Below, in pieces: positions 9,024-17,893 of a stretch of 64,000 nt of DNA. A program made the translations under genes and the position numbers. The stretch is from Algoriphagus terrigena DSM 22685 (GTDB lineage Bacteria > Bacteroidota > Bacteroidia > Cytophagales > Cyclobacteriaceae), in assembly GCF_000429445.1 (NCBI RefSeq), contig NZ_AUBW01000012.1:1-64000 (forward strand). Direction: 5' to 3'. How positions within the stretch are numbered: position 1 is the first letter of the stretch; each line of letters opens with the position of its first letter. The notes under the pieces are model-generated. The model ran no database searches and was not told the origin of the DNA. It was given only the letters and a program-made list of their open reading frames with translations.

Positions 9024-10355
9024 TTACTCAACGGTAGGTTGAGCTGATTTTGGCAAATAATACAATACGACTCGGCCTTGCAGATCCAGGTATTCTTTGG
9101 CTACCCGCTGAATGTCGGCTTTGGTGACTTGGGAATACTTGTCCATGACCTGATTGATGTAGTTGGTATTGCCATAGATCACGTTGGCCTCGGCCAGATT
9201 TTCAGCAATCCCTTCGACCGTCGAATTCCCGCTCACGATGTTGTTTTCCATGATGTTTTTCAACTTTTCAAACTCCTCATCCGAGATCCCCTGATCCTGG
9301 ACTTGCTTGATCAACTTGTCGATTTCGGTCTCCAGATCCTTTGGCTCCACACCCATATTGGTGATACCGTACATGATGAAGATCCCTCCATCTTCCAACT
9401 CAAGCGGGATAGCTGCGATCACCAAGGCCTTTTGCTGCTTATCGACCAGCTCCTTGGTCATCAGCGAGGAATTCCCCCCTGTCAGGTACGTGGAAAGCAT
9501 GGATAGCGCGTACGAATCCGGGTGGTTTCTCGGCGGCAGATTGTAGGCTTGGATGACCGCCGGAATCTGAATATTGTCATAGATAATGTCTCTGATCTCA
9601 GCGGTTTTCTTAGGCTCGGTGATGTCCGGGCGATAGATTTCCTTTGCTCCTTTGGGTATTTCACTGAAATATTCCTTCACCCATTTCTCAGTCTGCGCGT
9701 AATCGATGTCACCCGCAATCGTCAGCGTCGCATTGTTTGGCACATAGAAGTCTTTGTAGAACTGCTGGAATTCCTCTATCGTGGCCGCATTCAAGTGATC
9801 CATTGAGCCGATTGGAGCCCACTGGTACGGGTGGACGGAATAGGCTCTCACCAAGGTTTCCGGGAGAATCGTCCCGTAAGGCTGGTTTTCGTACCGCTGT
9901 CTCCGCTCCTCCTTTACTACTTCCCGCTGTGTCTCGACGCCTGTCAGATCGACCTTGGAATGCAGCATGCGCTCACTTTCCATGTAGAGAGCCAGTTCCA
10001 GTTCGTTAGATGGAAGCAGTTCATAGTAGTAAGTGATGTCGTTAGACGTGTAGGCATTGAGCGTACCGCCACGGCTTTGGATGATGTTCATGTATTGGCC
10101 GCGGTCGATATTTTCGGAGCCTTCAAACATCAAGTGCTCAAAGAAGTGGGCAAAGCCTGTCCGCTCTGGATTTTCGTTTTTTGATCCGACATGATACAGC
10201 ACCGAAGCGACCACAATCGGGGTAGTATTGTCTTGGTGCATGATCACATGCAGACCGTTGTCCAAGGTGAATTCCTTGAACTCGATCTTGTTTTGGGCCA
10301 AAGCCGGAAAACTGAGCATCCCAGCTATCAGGCCAACCGCAGTTATTTTTTTCAT
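9024..10355 (-). CDS. M16B zinc peptidase, catalytic subunit
   Basis: A 443-residue exported protease (signal peptide ending PALAQ, residues 1-20). The inverted zinc motif HFFEH is at residues 70-74 (H70, H74 ligands, E73 base), followed by the usual GSEN segment; a downstream glutamate in EVVKEE about 76 residues later is the likely third ligand. It is first in a three-gene minus-strand unit with the non-catalytic M16 subunit and a LolA-like protein. The pair should form a clamshell-type heterodimer degrading short peptides in the periplasm (family knowledge). The start at 10355 is chosen for the signal peptide; 30 nt of in-frame upstream sequence is ignored. Confidence 0.93.
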   Translation of the reverse strand: MKKITAVGLIAGMLSFPALAQNKIEFKEFTLDNGLHVIMHQDNTTPIVVASVLYHVGSKNENPERTGFAHFFEHLMFEGSENIDRGQYMNIIQSRGGTLNAYTSNDITYYYELLPSNELELALYMESERMLHSKVDLTGVETQREVVKEERRQRYENQPYGTILPETLVRAYSVHPYQWAPIGSMDHLNAATIEEFQQFYKDFYVPNNATLTIAGDIDYAQTEKWVKEYFSEIPKGAKEIYRPDITEPKKTAEIRDIIYDNIQIPAVIQAYNLPPRNHPDSYALSMLSTYLTGGNSSLMTKELVDKQQKALVIAAIPLELEDGGIFIMYGITNMGVEPKDLETEIDKLIKQVQDQGISDEEFEKLKNIMENNIVSGNSTVEGIAENLAEANVIYGNTNYINQVMDKYSQVTKADIQRVAKEYLDLQGRVVLYYLPKSAQPTVE

Positions 10356-10530
10356 AGTAAAAAGATGGGTTAGTTTCTGTTGCAATACTTATCGGGTAAA
10401 ACCCCAAAAGGTTCTATCTGTCCATAAATGGACAAACATCCGGTTGAGGGGAATCTAGTTATTTATTTTTCTCCTAAAAAAATATCTATTCGTGAAATAC
10501 CAAAATCTTAGTAGTTAATAAAGGGCAAAT

Positions 10531-10559
10531 AAAAATGCCCGACTGTCGTTCCGGGCATT
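10531..10559 (-). terminator. Terminator of PfkB kinase gene
   Basis: Arms AATGCCCG and CGGGCATT enclose a 10-nt loop. On the minus strand the hairpin is followed by TTTTTATTTG. It lies 4 nt past the stop codon of the kinase gene. Confidence 0.88.
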
Positions 10560-10562
10560 CAT

Positions 10563-11558
10563 TTAGGGTTTCAATCGCTCCAATATCGCTTCTGCTTCTT
10601 CCCGTTTCAGACGCGGCCCAAATTGGCTCACGATCTGGGAACTTGCCATCGAGGCCAGTTTCCCGCTGGATGCATAGCTGTGTCCGTTGGTGATTCCATA
10701 CAGAAATGCCCCGGCAAACATATCTCCGGCGCCGTTGCTGTCGATCGCCGTGGTCGGGTAAGGTTCGATGTCGATGAAGGTGTCGCCATCAAAGATCATC
10801 GCTCCATTTTTGCCGAGCGTGATGACAAAATGCTCGGCGAATTTCTTCATTTCTTCTCTGGCTTCTGCCAAAGTTTCTTTTCCTGTGAAAAGCATGGCTT
10901 CTTCCTCATTGGCAAAAAGCAAATCCACGCCCGAGCCGATCACATCGTCAAAGTTTGCCTTGAAATACTTCACCATCGCAGGATCGGAAAAGGTCATCGC
11001 AACTTTCGCTCCGGTGTCTTCGGCGATTTTCTTGGAATACATCATGGCGTCCTTTCCGTTTTGCGAAGTCACCAGATATCCTTCGATAAAGAGGTATTTG
11101 GAATCCTTGATGGCAGATTCGTGCACATCCGCCACGGAGAAGTTTTGGGTGATACCCAAAAAGGTATTCATCGTGCGCTCCGAGTCTTCAGTCACCATCA
11201 CCAGACATTTCCCGGTCACGCCGGCTTCCAGTTTGTCCTTTTCCACCGCGATGGCTACTCCCGAATCGATCAGATCCTGCAGGTAAAAGTGTCCCAGTTC
11301 GTCGTTGGCGACGCGGAAGTTATAAAAGGATTTTCCTCCAAACTGGCTTACCGCCACGATGGAGTTGGCAGCCGAACCACCGGCTTGCTTCTTGGCTTCG
11401 GCGGTGTTGATCACGCCCATAAGCGAGTTTTGCCGCTCCTCGTCCACCAAAGTCATCAGTCCTTTTTCGACTCCGTTGTCTGTGAAAAACTGGTCTTGAA
11501 CTTTAAACTCGATATCCACCAAGGCATTCCCGATGCCGGTCACGTCGTATTTTTTCAT
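10563..11558 (-). CDS. PfkB family carbohydrate/nucleoside kinase (adenosine kinase-like)
   Basis: A 331-residue cytoplasmic ribokinase-family protein. The N-terminal GIGNALVDIE and the GGSAANS motif (about residues 61-67) bind the sugar. The C-terminal DSNGAGDMFAG contains the catalytic base D279 and the anion hole. Members with this arrangement are usually named adenosine kinase or sugar kinase; substrate cannot be fixed from sequence. It has its own terminator and a REP-like element upstream, so it appears monocistronic. The start ATG at 11558 gives the expected beta strand immediately. Confidence 0.9.
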   Translation of the reverse strand: MKKYDVTGIGNALVDIEFKVQDQFFTDNGVEKGLMTLVDEERQNSLMGVINTAEAKKQAGGSAANSIVAVSQFGGKSFYNFRVANDELGHFYLQDLIDSGVAIAVEKDKLEAGVTGKCLVMVTEDSERTMNTFLGITQNFSVADVHESAIKDSKYLFIEGYLVTSQNGKDAMMYSKKIAEDTGAKVAMTFSDPAMVKYFKANFDDVIGSGVDLLFANEEEAMLFTGKETLAEAREEMKKFAEHFVITLGKNGAMIFDGDTFIDIEPYPTTAIDSNGAGDMFAGAFLYGITNGHSYASSGKLASMASSQIVSQFGPRLKREEAEAILERLKP

Positions 11559-11612
11559 TTTTTATTCTGTATTGGAAAATTATAAAATTGAAATATTGGA
11601 AAATTTATGAGG

Positions 11613-11694
11613 TGTCAGACTGAGCGGAGTCGAAGTCCACTATTGGCGGTCCTCGTACTTCCCGACTCTCGTCGGTCAGATGCTCGGACTGACA
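11613..11694. repeat. REP-like intergenic inverted repeat
   Basis: Two 13-nt arms, TGTCAGACTGAGC (11613-11625) and GCTCGGACTGACA (11682-11694), are inverted copies matching at 11 of 13 positions. The left arm continues as GGAGTCGAAGTCC, a phrase familiar from dispersed bacterial intergenic repeats. The element fills the gap between two minus-strand genes. Confidence 0.55.
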
Positions 11695-11727
11695 GCAGCC
11701 ATCCGACATCCAGCATCCGACACTTTA

Positions 11728-12891
11728 TCAATCAAAGATCCTGTGTCTTTCAAACGGCTTTTCCCGATCAAACAAGAACCGATACGTATGGTGCGTCTTG
11801 TAAATCGTCGCCAGTAGCTGCTCGCATACCCGCATCATCTTCGGGTTGAAATCACCGATCCAGTTCATCTCGATGGTCTTGTAGGGAAAAGAAGACTTGC
11901 CGCTCATCTTGTCGTAGCTGATGATCATGGCAGATTCTACGCCTTTGCCCTGATGCTCCGGCACTACGCCAAAGACCAGACCGAGCATCTTGTTGGGAGG
12001 AAAAAAGGTCTTGTACCAAAGAAACTTCAACTTGCCGACGAGGTCCATCTTCCCGTTCACGTGCTTAAAAATCTGGTTGATTTCCGGGATTTGGATGAAA
12101 AAGCCAACCGGCTCCTCCTTGTGAAAAGCGAAGTAAATCAAGCGCTCATCGATGATCGGCTGCATCTTGCCAAACATCATCTGGGCTTCTTTCAGCGCGA
12201 TGGACTTGCCCATGTGGCGGGCCCAGGCTTTGTTATACACCGTCATAAAGTACTCCGGCGCCTTTTCCTTCAGTTCTTTTCCCTTGATATAGCGGAAGGA
12301 ATACTCGGAATTTGCCATGATCAGATTGGCCCGCTGGATCATCTTTTCGTCAAAACCCAAGTCTTGTACTGGTCGCATGTAGGTGAACTGTTTGAAATAG
12401 AGCTGGAATCCATAGTCCTCGAAAAACTTCTGGTAGTAGCCGAAATTCCAGGGCATGTTGTAGTTGGGCTCAGTGAATCCATCCACGAGCAAGCCCCACC
12501 ACTTGTCGCGCTCGCCGAAGTTGATCGGGCCGTCCATTGCTTCCATGCCTTCGCTTTCCAGCCAGGCTTTTGCGGTGTCAAAAAGGAGAAAAGCTGCCTT
12601 ATGATCATTGATACACTCGAAGAAACCCAAACCTCCGGTCGGCTGTTTTTCTTTCATCTTTGGATTGATAAAAGCCGCAACACGTCCGATGGTTTCTTGC
12701 TTGTCATTTTGCAAAAGCCATCTTTTTGCCTTCGCCCCGTTTCGGAAAAGCTTATTGGTTTCTTTATGAAAAAGCCCCTCGATATCTGCGTCAAGAGGCC
12801 TGATCCAATTCTTTTCGTTTTTATACAAGCTGACAGCCATCTCGATAAACTCTCTCTGATGGGCAGGTGTGGTGACTTCGATCAACTTCAT
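11728..12891 (-). CDS. GNAT-like acyltransferase family protein
   Basis: A 387-residue soluble protein. The C-terminal half contains a segment resembling a GNAT acetyl-CoA loop (VFGVVPEHQGKGVESAM, about residues 310-326), followed by the strand and helix expected of that fold. The N-terminal half (RPLDADIEGLF, GPINFGERDKWWGLL) is typical of a two-lobed family found in Bacteroidota and proteobacteria, often annotated only as hypothetical or GNAT. Substrate unknown. It is monocistronic on the minus strand, between a REP-like element and a 15-nt repeat. Family placement rests on the Q/RxxGxG-like motif and is moderate. Confidence 0.75.
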   Translation of the reverse strand: MKLIEVTTPAHQREFIEMAVSLYKNEKNWIRPLDADIEGLFHKETNKLFRNGAKAKRWLLQNDKQETIGRVAAFINPKMKEKQPTGGLGFFECINDHKAAFLLFDTAKAWLESEGMEAMDGPINFGERDKWWGLLVDGFTEPNYNMPWNFGYYQKFFEDYGFQLYFKQFTYMRPVQDLGFDEKMIQRANLIMANSEYSFRYIKGKELKEKAPEYFMTVYNKAWARHMGKSIALKEAQMMFGKMQPIIDERLIYFAFHKEEPVGFFIQIPEINQIFKHVNGKMDLVGKLKFLWYKTFFPPNKMLGLVFGVVPEHQGKGVESAMIISYDKMSGKSSFPYKTIEMNWIGDFNPKMMRVCEQLLATIYKTHHTYRFLFDREKPFERHRIFD

Positions 12892-12949
12892 TCGGGTGAT
12901 TTTAGACCGCTAAATTAGGGCGAAAGGGTGAAAGGGCAAAAAGTGCAGG

Positions 12950-12964
12950 TTATGTCGTCCTGCT
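12950..12964 (+). repeat. 15-nt direct repeat, copy 1
   Basis: TTATGTCGTCCTGCT is found identically at 13793-13807. The two copies bracket the outer-membrane protein gene at 13082-13699. It resembles the conserved core of dispersed intergenic repeats; a mobile origin is not shown. Confidence 0.5.
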
Positions 12965-13081
12965 GCTAGTTTTCCTGCGTCTCCAGAAGTCGGAGAGGAA
13001 GTTGGATTTCCCCTGAATCCCTTAAAATTTTGACAATTTCGATTAATCTTTTAAAATTGGAAACAACTAAGCCATACTTTT

Positions 13082-13699
13082 ATGAAAAAGCTTTTAACCC
13101 TTCTTCTTTTCACCGGAATTCCTCTTTTTTCATTTGGACAAATAGAAAAAGAAATATCCAAGTGGACCTTTGGATTATCTGTCTCCCCAGACAGCTATCG
13201 ATATGCTCAGGCAGAAGACAATGGCCTGTATTATCAACCTTCATTTGACCATCATCTCAGTGATTATTTGGTTTTGGGCGGTTATCTAGGAATTCAAAAC
13301 AGAAAATCTGGTTTTACCTCAGAGTATCCAATCCCGCCTTATACGACAAAGGAAATTAATTATGAGAGGCAATACATTCCGCTGGGAGTTCGAATTGGGT
13401 TTGACTTAAGCTCATTTTTTTCAAACCAACTTGGCTGGATCAAAGACGAACCAAAATGGGAGATTTTGCTATTGGGCTACGGCGGACTCACTGTCATGTC
13501 CGAAAATATATTAACTCCAATCGATGAAGGCGAGGCCATTGAATGGTCAGAATACGAAGCTGAAGAAGACATGAATTACATCGCCGGAGTCAATGCAGTC
13601 ATTCGATACTACCCCACCAAAAATTGCGGACTTTTTACAGAACTGGGATATGGCCCTGTCGGAAGGTATTCGTTGGGTGTCTCCTACAGGTTATTCTAA
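13082..13699 (+). CDS. Small outer-membrane beta-barrel-like protein
   Basis: A 205-residue protein with a signal peptide (residues 1-19, ending FSFGQ) and alternating aromatic/polar stretches that end in an aromatic residue (YRLF), a pattern of outer-membrane beta barrels. The repeated GYLGI, GVRIGFDL, GYGGLTV and GVNAVIRYY strands fit about eight strands. No close family recognised and no function is claimed. The gene is isolated on the plus strand between opposing genes, flanked by two copies of a 15-nt repeat and followed by a terminator, so it may be an insertion relative to relatives. Confidence 0.78.
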   Translation: MKKLLTLLLFTGIPLFSFGQIEKEISKWTFGLSVSPDSYRYAQAEDNGLYYQPSFDHHLSDYLVLGGYLGIQNRKSGFTSEYPIPPYTTKEINYERQYIPLGVRIGFDLSSFFSNQLGWIKDEPKWEILLLGYGGLTVMSENILTPIDEGEAIEWSEYEAEEDMNYIAGVNAVIRYYPTKNCGLFTELGYGPVGRYSLGVSYRLF

Positions 13700-13745
13700 A
13701 CGCGAAAGCCTAATTCAAAAAAGCTCGAAACTTTTTTCTCAATTA

Positions 13746-13774
13746 AAAATGCCTGTCTAATCCGCTGGCATTTT
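13746..13774. terminator. Bidirectional terminator
   Basis: Arms AAAATGCC and GGCATTTT with a 13-nt loop lie between the convergent OMP gene and the LytTR regulator gene, with A/T tails on both sides. Confidence 0.8.
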
Positions 13775-13792
13775 CTATTTTCCATAAGACCC

Positions 13793-13807
13793 TTATGTCG
13801 TCCTGCT
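13793..13807 (+). repeat. 15-nt direct repeat, copy 2
   Basis: Second identical copy of TTATGTCGTCCTGCT (first at 12950-12964), in the same orientation on the other side of the OMP gene. Confidence 0.5.
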
Positions 13808-13828
13808 TCTTCATTACCTAGGCCCATT

Positions 13829-14503
13829 TCATCCCAACTGCTTCAGCAGATTCTCGCGATAGCTCATCCCTATCGGAATCAATTTGCTTCCGATCTTGAC
13901 CTGATTGCCTTCGACATATTCCACTTTGGTCGTGTTAATAATATAGGACTTGTGGACCCGGACGAAAAGCTCCTTTGGCAGCTCCGCCTCCATTTTTTTC
14001 ATCGTCGAGGTGATGATCAAGACTTGGTTGGTAAGGTGAGCCTTTCCATAATCTCCAAAAGCCTCAAAAAACAAAATGTCCTGAAAAGGGGCGCGGTACA
14101 ACTTCTTATCCACCTTCAGCATGATGTACTCGGGAGGTTCCTGCTGTGTTTTCAATCGGGCTTTGACCTTCTGAACCGCCTGTAAAAAACGGTCGAACGG
14201 GATCGGTTTCATCAGGTAATCGACCGCATTGAGGTCAAATCCATCCAGTGCAAACTCGGGATAGGCAGTTGTGAAGATCACCAGCGGCTTATTTGCCAGA
14301 GATTTGTAAAGGTTGATCCCGGACAGTTTGGGCATATTGATGTCTAACAACAGCAGATCAACGGGATTCGATTCGGCAGCAGCGATAAACTCCAGCGCAC
14401 CTTTGTACTCTCCCGCCAAGATCAGATCCGGATGATCCGAAACAAATTGCCTCAAAACGCCCCGGCTGAGCGGTTCGTCATCTATGATTGCGCATCGGAT
14501 CAT
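13829..14503 (-). CDS. LytTR-type response regulator
   Basis: A 224-residue two-component regulator. The receiver domain (about 1-120) has the acidic pocket D8/D9, the phosphoacceptor D54 in LLLDINMP, and K near 104 (LMKPI). The C-terminal LytTR DNA-binding domain follows (about 125-224; FVRVHKSYIINTTKVEYVEG is its signature, first 20 residues). Its start overlaps the stop of the histidine kinase gene by ATGA (14500-14503), so the pair are coupled. Targets cannot be read from sequence. Confidence 0.94.
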   Translation of the reverse strand: MIRCAIIDDEPLSRGVLRQFVSDHPDLILAGEYKGALEFIAAAESNPVDLLLLDINMPKLSGINLYKSLANKPLVIFTTAYPEFALDGFDLNAVDYLMKPIPFDRFLQAVQKVKARLKTQQEPPEYIMLKVDKKLYRAPFQDILFFEAFGDYGKAHLTNQVLIITSTMKKMEAELPKELFVRVHKSYIINTTKVEYVEGNQVKIGSKLIPIGMSYRENLLKQLG

Positions 14504-15501
14504 AACAATTTCAATTTAGCCTCAAAGTCGGTTGCTGTCTTAAGAATCTCAAATTCATGCGAATTGGGGTAAATAAGTTCCAGCCGTCTTTTTACATTTT
14601 CAAGGCCGATCCCGCCATATTTTCCTTTTTCCACATCGTCGACTTGCCCCAACTTATTCTTAATACAAAAGACGATTCCAGTTTCAATCTTCAGGTGGAT
14701 GTCGATAAAGGCCTGTTCGGAAGCCTCTTTCATTCCATGTTTGAAGGCGTTTTCCACCAAGGGAAACAATAGCAACGGAGCGATCATCACTCCCTCTAAG
14801 TCTCCCCGGACCGTAAATCCAACCTTGGATCCAGCCTCAAGGCGAAGTTTCTGCAACTCGATGTAATTCTCCAGCATCTCCACTTCTTTAGCCAAAGGCA
14901 CTTTTTCCTCGCCCACCTCATAGAGCATATAGCGAAGGAGATTGGAAAGCTCCAAAACCGTCTCCGGTGTCTGGTCACTTTTGGCCAAAGCTTGCGAGTA
15001 AATGCTGTTTAAGCTATTAAACAAGAAATGGGGATTGATCTGGGTCTTCAGTGAATTGAGTTCAAGGGATAACTTTTCCTTTTCGACTTGCTGAAGTCTA
15101 TACCATGACTTGGACAACTTGATAAGCGTGGTCAAGATCAGATAAATCAGGAAAATACTGACCAAAACCTGCCACTCCGTAAAGGAAACCATGTAATAAT
15201 CCGAATCCATTAGCGGAAAGAGGATCTCAAAAGTGAGCTCATGGACACCGTAGGCCGCAAGCAAAAGCAAGGGAATACTGAGGATATACTGGAGATATTT
15301 GCCGCTATCGAGAAATCTGGGGATCAGCAACCTCAGATTGAGATACACTAGAAAAATCAGCGGGACATGAAAAAGCAGGGCATAAAAAATATCTATAAAC
15401 TTGAAGATACTCGAGATCGAAAAGTAACTTCCAATGGCATAAATGGACAGCATCCAAAAAACCGGATGCTGTAACCATTTTGAATGAATGAACTTTGCCA
15501 T
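14500..15501 (-). CDS. LytS/YehU-type sensor histidine kinase
   Basis: A 333-residue membrane kinase. Four hydrophobic segments (about 13-32, 38-58, 72-92, 108-128) make the sensor region with no large periplasmic domain. The His_kinase region contains NPHFLFNSLN with phosphoacceptor H158, and the ATPase has PLLLFPLVENAFKHG (N box) and GGIGLENVKRRL (G box). It signals to the LytTR regulator that overlaps it. A lipoprotein gene lies 8 nt upstream of its start and is probably in the same transcript, suggesting an accessory or target envelope protein. Confidence 0.94.
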   Translation of the reverse strand: MAKFIHSKWLQHPVFWMLSIYAIGSYFSISSIFKFIDIFYALLFHVPLIFLVYLNLRLLIPRFLDSGKYLQYILSIPLLLLAAYGVHELTFEILFPLMDSDYYMVSFTEWQVLVSIFLIYLILTTLIKLSKSWYRLQQVEKEKLSLELNSLKTQINPHFLFNSLNSIYSQALAKSDQTPETVLELSNLLRYMLYEVGEEKVPLAKEVEMLENYIELQKLRLEAGSKVGFTVRGDLEGVMIAPLLLFPLVENAFKHGMKEASEQAFIDIHLKIETGIVFCIKNKLGQVDDVEKGKYGGIGLENVKRRLELIYPNSHEFEILKTATDFEAKLKLL

Positions 15502-15509
15502 AAGAGGAA

Positions 15510-16100
15510 TCAGCTAATTCTTTTGTAGTGTTCCGTCTCTTCAAATACCGTCTCGTCATCCGAGTACTGATCGATAAACTTCTGGATTTCCTCCGGTTGG
15601 GCCGTGATCAGCACTGTCCCATCCACATTTTCATGCCTCAGGCGGATGAGATTGCTTTCGAAAAGCTTGTTCAGTTTCTCCAGATTAAAGGCAGTCAGGT
15701 CTAGCTGATTATTTGTGAATTTCAGCTTAATGAATGTATGGACGGGCATAAAATTCGAGCTGTAATCCTCCCTCGGATAAAGATCCAGAAAATAGTCGTT
15801 GCCAATTTGGGCGATGTGACCGACATACACCTCCTTCTCGACACCCTCGGTGATCTCGATTCGATAGCTCTTCCCGTTTTTGGCTGCCCTGTCCAGAGAA
15901 TTCGGCAGTTCATTTTTCTCAGCCGAAAGGCTGCTGAACTCAATGAACTCTTCCGGTTTCCCCTCCATCCCCCATCGGCCGATCAGTCCGGGCAGAGAAA
16001 CAAGGGTGTCGTCCGTGTAGATCGGAAATAGCGAATACACACAGGAATTCATGACAAGCATGAGTAGTCCCAGGGCGAGAATTGATTTTACCTTTTTCAT
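15510..16100 (-). CDS. Putative lipoprotein in LytS/LytTR operon
   Basis: A 196-residue exported protein. The N-terminus (MKKVKSILALGLLMLVMNSC) looks like a lipoprotein signal with lipidated Cys 20. The rest is mixed alpha/beta without recognised family. It ends 8 nt before the histidine kinase gene, so it is first in a three-gene unit lipoprotein-kinase-regulator. This placement suggests it either feeds the sensor or is its regulated output (inference). The start at 16100 is preferred to an in-frame ATG 27 nt upstream because it begins the signal directly. Confidence 0.78.
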   Translation of the reverse strand: MKKVKSILALGLLMLVMNSCVYSLFPIYTDDTLVSLPGLIGRWGMEGKPEEFIEFSSLSAEKNELPNSLDRAAKNGKSYRIEITEGVEKEVYVGHIAQIGNDYFLDLYPREDYSSNFMPVHTFIKLKFTNNQLDLTAFNLEKLNKLFESNLIRLRHENVDGTVLITAQPEEIQKFIDQYSDDETVFEETEHYKRIS

Positions 16101-16284
16101 TTTAGTGTTTTTGAGTTGTTGATGCACTCAAATTGCCTAAGACTATGAAGGTGGAAAAAAAATGTCTACGAACGCAGCAAATCTCTGGACGAAGTGAAGG
16201 GTTTTGGAGATTAAAGAATTTCCGACAGCTATAATTTCGGATTAATTCGATTTTTGTCCTGTCTCTCCAAAAGCCGAACTAAAC

Positions 16285-16314
16285 AAAAAAATGCTGCTTC
16301 CGGAGAAGCAGCAT
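16285..16314 (-). terminator. Terminator of rimO
   Basis: A perfect 10-bp stem (ATGCTGCTTC / GAAGCAGCAT) with a 4-nt CGGA loop is followed on the minus strand by a run of U. It lies 36 nt past the rimO stop. Confidence 0.9.
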
Positions 16315-16350
16315 CGCAAGTATTTTTATCCTTTTTCGTAAGAGGCCAGA

Positions 16351-17664
16351 CTAGTCTTCCACCGTCGCGTACAGATCAAACTCTGTCGCCTCGTAGACTT
16401 TCGCCTGTACAAAATCACCCACCCTGCAATAATGCTTGGAGGCATCGATCAAGACTTCGTTGTCCACTTCCACTGAATCGTATTCGGTACGGCCCACGAA
16501 GTGTCCGCCTTCTTTTTTATCAATCAGTACTTTGTACGTCTTGCCGATCTTCTCCTGATTCAGGTCGTAGGAAATCTGCTCTTGGATCTCCATCAGATGG
16601 CTTGCCCGCTCTTGCTTTACCTCCTGCGGAAGACTGTCCTCCATCGAGTAGGCATGGGTATTTTCCTCATGGGAATAGGTGAAGACTCCCAAACGCTCAA
16701 ATTTCATCCGCTCTACGAAGTCCACCATCTCCTGGAATTCTTTTTCGCCTTCACCCGGGTGCCCGGCAATGAGCGTGGTACGGATAGCGATATCCGGCAA
16801 AATGTCCCGGATGCTGTGAATCAGCTCTTCCTGTTTTTCACGGGTAGTTCCGCGACGCATAGCCTTCAGCACGTCACTTGAACCGTGCTGCAAGGGAATA
16901 TCCAGGTAGTTGCAGATATTTTCCCGCTCTTTCATCACCTCGATGACTTCCATCGGGAAGCCGGTCGGATAGGCATAATGCAGACGAATCCAGTCGATTC
17001 CGTTCACATCCGAAAGCCTGCGCATCAGTTCGGCGAGGTTTCTCTTTTTGTAAATATCCAGTCCGTAATAGGTCGAATCCTGGGCAATCAAAAGTAATTC
17101 CTTGGTTCCTCCGGCAGCTTTGTGCTCCGCCTCTTTCACCAGTTCCTCGATCGGTCTGGAGATATGTCCGCCACGCATGATTGGAATCGCGCAAAACGAA
17201 CAAGGTCGATCGCAGCCTTCCGAGATCTTCATGTAGGCATAGTGTGCAGAATGGGTTAACAGACGCTCGCCAACTAGCTCATGTTTGTAGTCAGCCTTGA
17301 ACTTTTTCAAAATCGCAGGCAAATCCCTTGTTCCAAAAAATGCATCCACCTGCGGAATTTCCTTTTCCAAATCGTCTTTGTAGCGCTGCGAAAGACATCC
17401 GGTCACATAGACTTTGTCCACCAAACCCTGCTCCTTGGCATCCACATATTGCAGGATTGTATCGATCGATTCCTGCTTGGCATTGTCGATAAATCCGCAA
17501 GTATTGATGATAATGATGTTGTTATCCTGAGAGTTAGACTCGTGACGGGCATCGATTCCGTTACCTTTCAACTGGGTCAAAAGGACTTCCGAATCCACCA
17601 GGTTTTTGGAGCAACCCATGGTGATGATATTGACCTTGTCTTTCTTTAACGTTCTAGCTTTCAC
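16351..17664 (-). CDS. rimO: Ribosomal protein S12 methylthiotransferase RimO
   Basis: A 437-residue radical SAM enzyme that methylthiolates the conserved Asp of ribosomal protein S12. Order: MTTase domain with GCSKNLVDSE near the N-terminus, radical-SAM CxxxCxxC in SEGCDRPCSFCAIP, and a C-terminal TRAM domain ending in DLYATV. The GTG at 17664 is chosen: the RBS-like GAAAGGA lies just upstream, a -7 box is at 17689-17696, and this gives the normal family length and N-terminus. An in-frame ATG at 17751 would start upstream of that promoter. RimO is distinguished from MiaB by the SKNLVDSE motif. Confidence 0.95.
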   Translation of the reverse strand: MKARTLKKDKVNIITMGCSKNLVDSEVLLTQLKGNGIDARHESNSQDNNIIIINTCGFIDNAKQESIDTILQYVDAKEQGLVDKVYVTGCLSQRYKDDLEKEIPQVDAFFGTRDLPAILKKFKADYKHELVGERLLTHSAHYAYMKISEGCDRPCSFCAIPIMRGGHISRPIEELVKEAEHKAAGGTKELLLIAQDSTYYGLDIYKKRNLAELMRRLSDVNGIDWIRLHYAYPTGFPMEVIEVMKERENICNYLDIPLQHGSSDVLKAMRRGTTREKQEELIHSIRDILPDIAIRTTLIAGHPGEGEKEFQEMVDFVERMKFERLGVFTYSHEENTHAYSMEDSLPQEVKQERASHLMEIQEQISYDLNQEKIGKTYKVLIDKKEGGHFVGRTEYDSVEVDNEVLIDASKHYCRVGDFVQAKVYEATEFDLYATVED

Positions 17665-17688
17665 GGATATCCTTTCAGTTTGGGAGGG

Positions 17689-17696
17689 CAAAGGTA
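17689..17696 (-). promoter_or_regulatory. rimO -7 promoter box
   Basis: TACCTTTG on the minus strand matches TAnnTTTG. It places the transcript start about 15-20 nt before the GTG at 17664, leaving just room for the RBS. No good -33 element was found. Confidence 0.6.
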
Positions 17697-17893
17697 GGAA
17701 AAAAAGGCTTGAAAAGTTGTGAAGACCGGAAAGTTGTAAGGCCGACTGCATCGAACGTTACCCTTTTTTACTTTATAAACCTTCGCGAACGCTAATGAAC
17801 CGCGGTCTTGTCCTTTTCACAGAAGTTTTGACTCCGCGCAACTTTGCAGCCATTTAAAAATAAACGATCTTCTGCAGCCAAAACCACCCCAAA

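Noticed and set aside
10623-11585. Long plus-strand open frame opposite the PfkB kinase gene
   Set aside because: It mirrors the kinase gene on the other strand, has no family resemblance, and the kinase motifs are intact on the minus strand.
11953-12918. Plus-strand frame of more than 300 codons opposite the acyltransferase-like gene
   Set aside because: A shadow of the minus-strand gene; composition is Leu/His/Gln-rich without recognisable domains.
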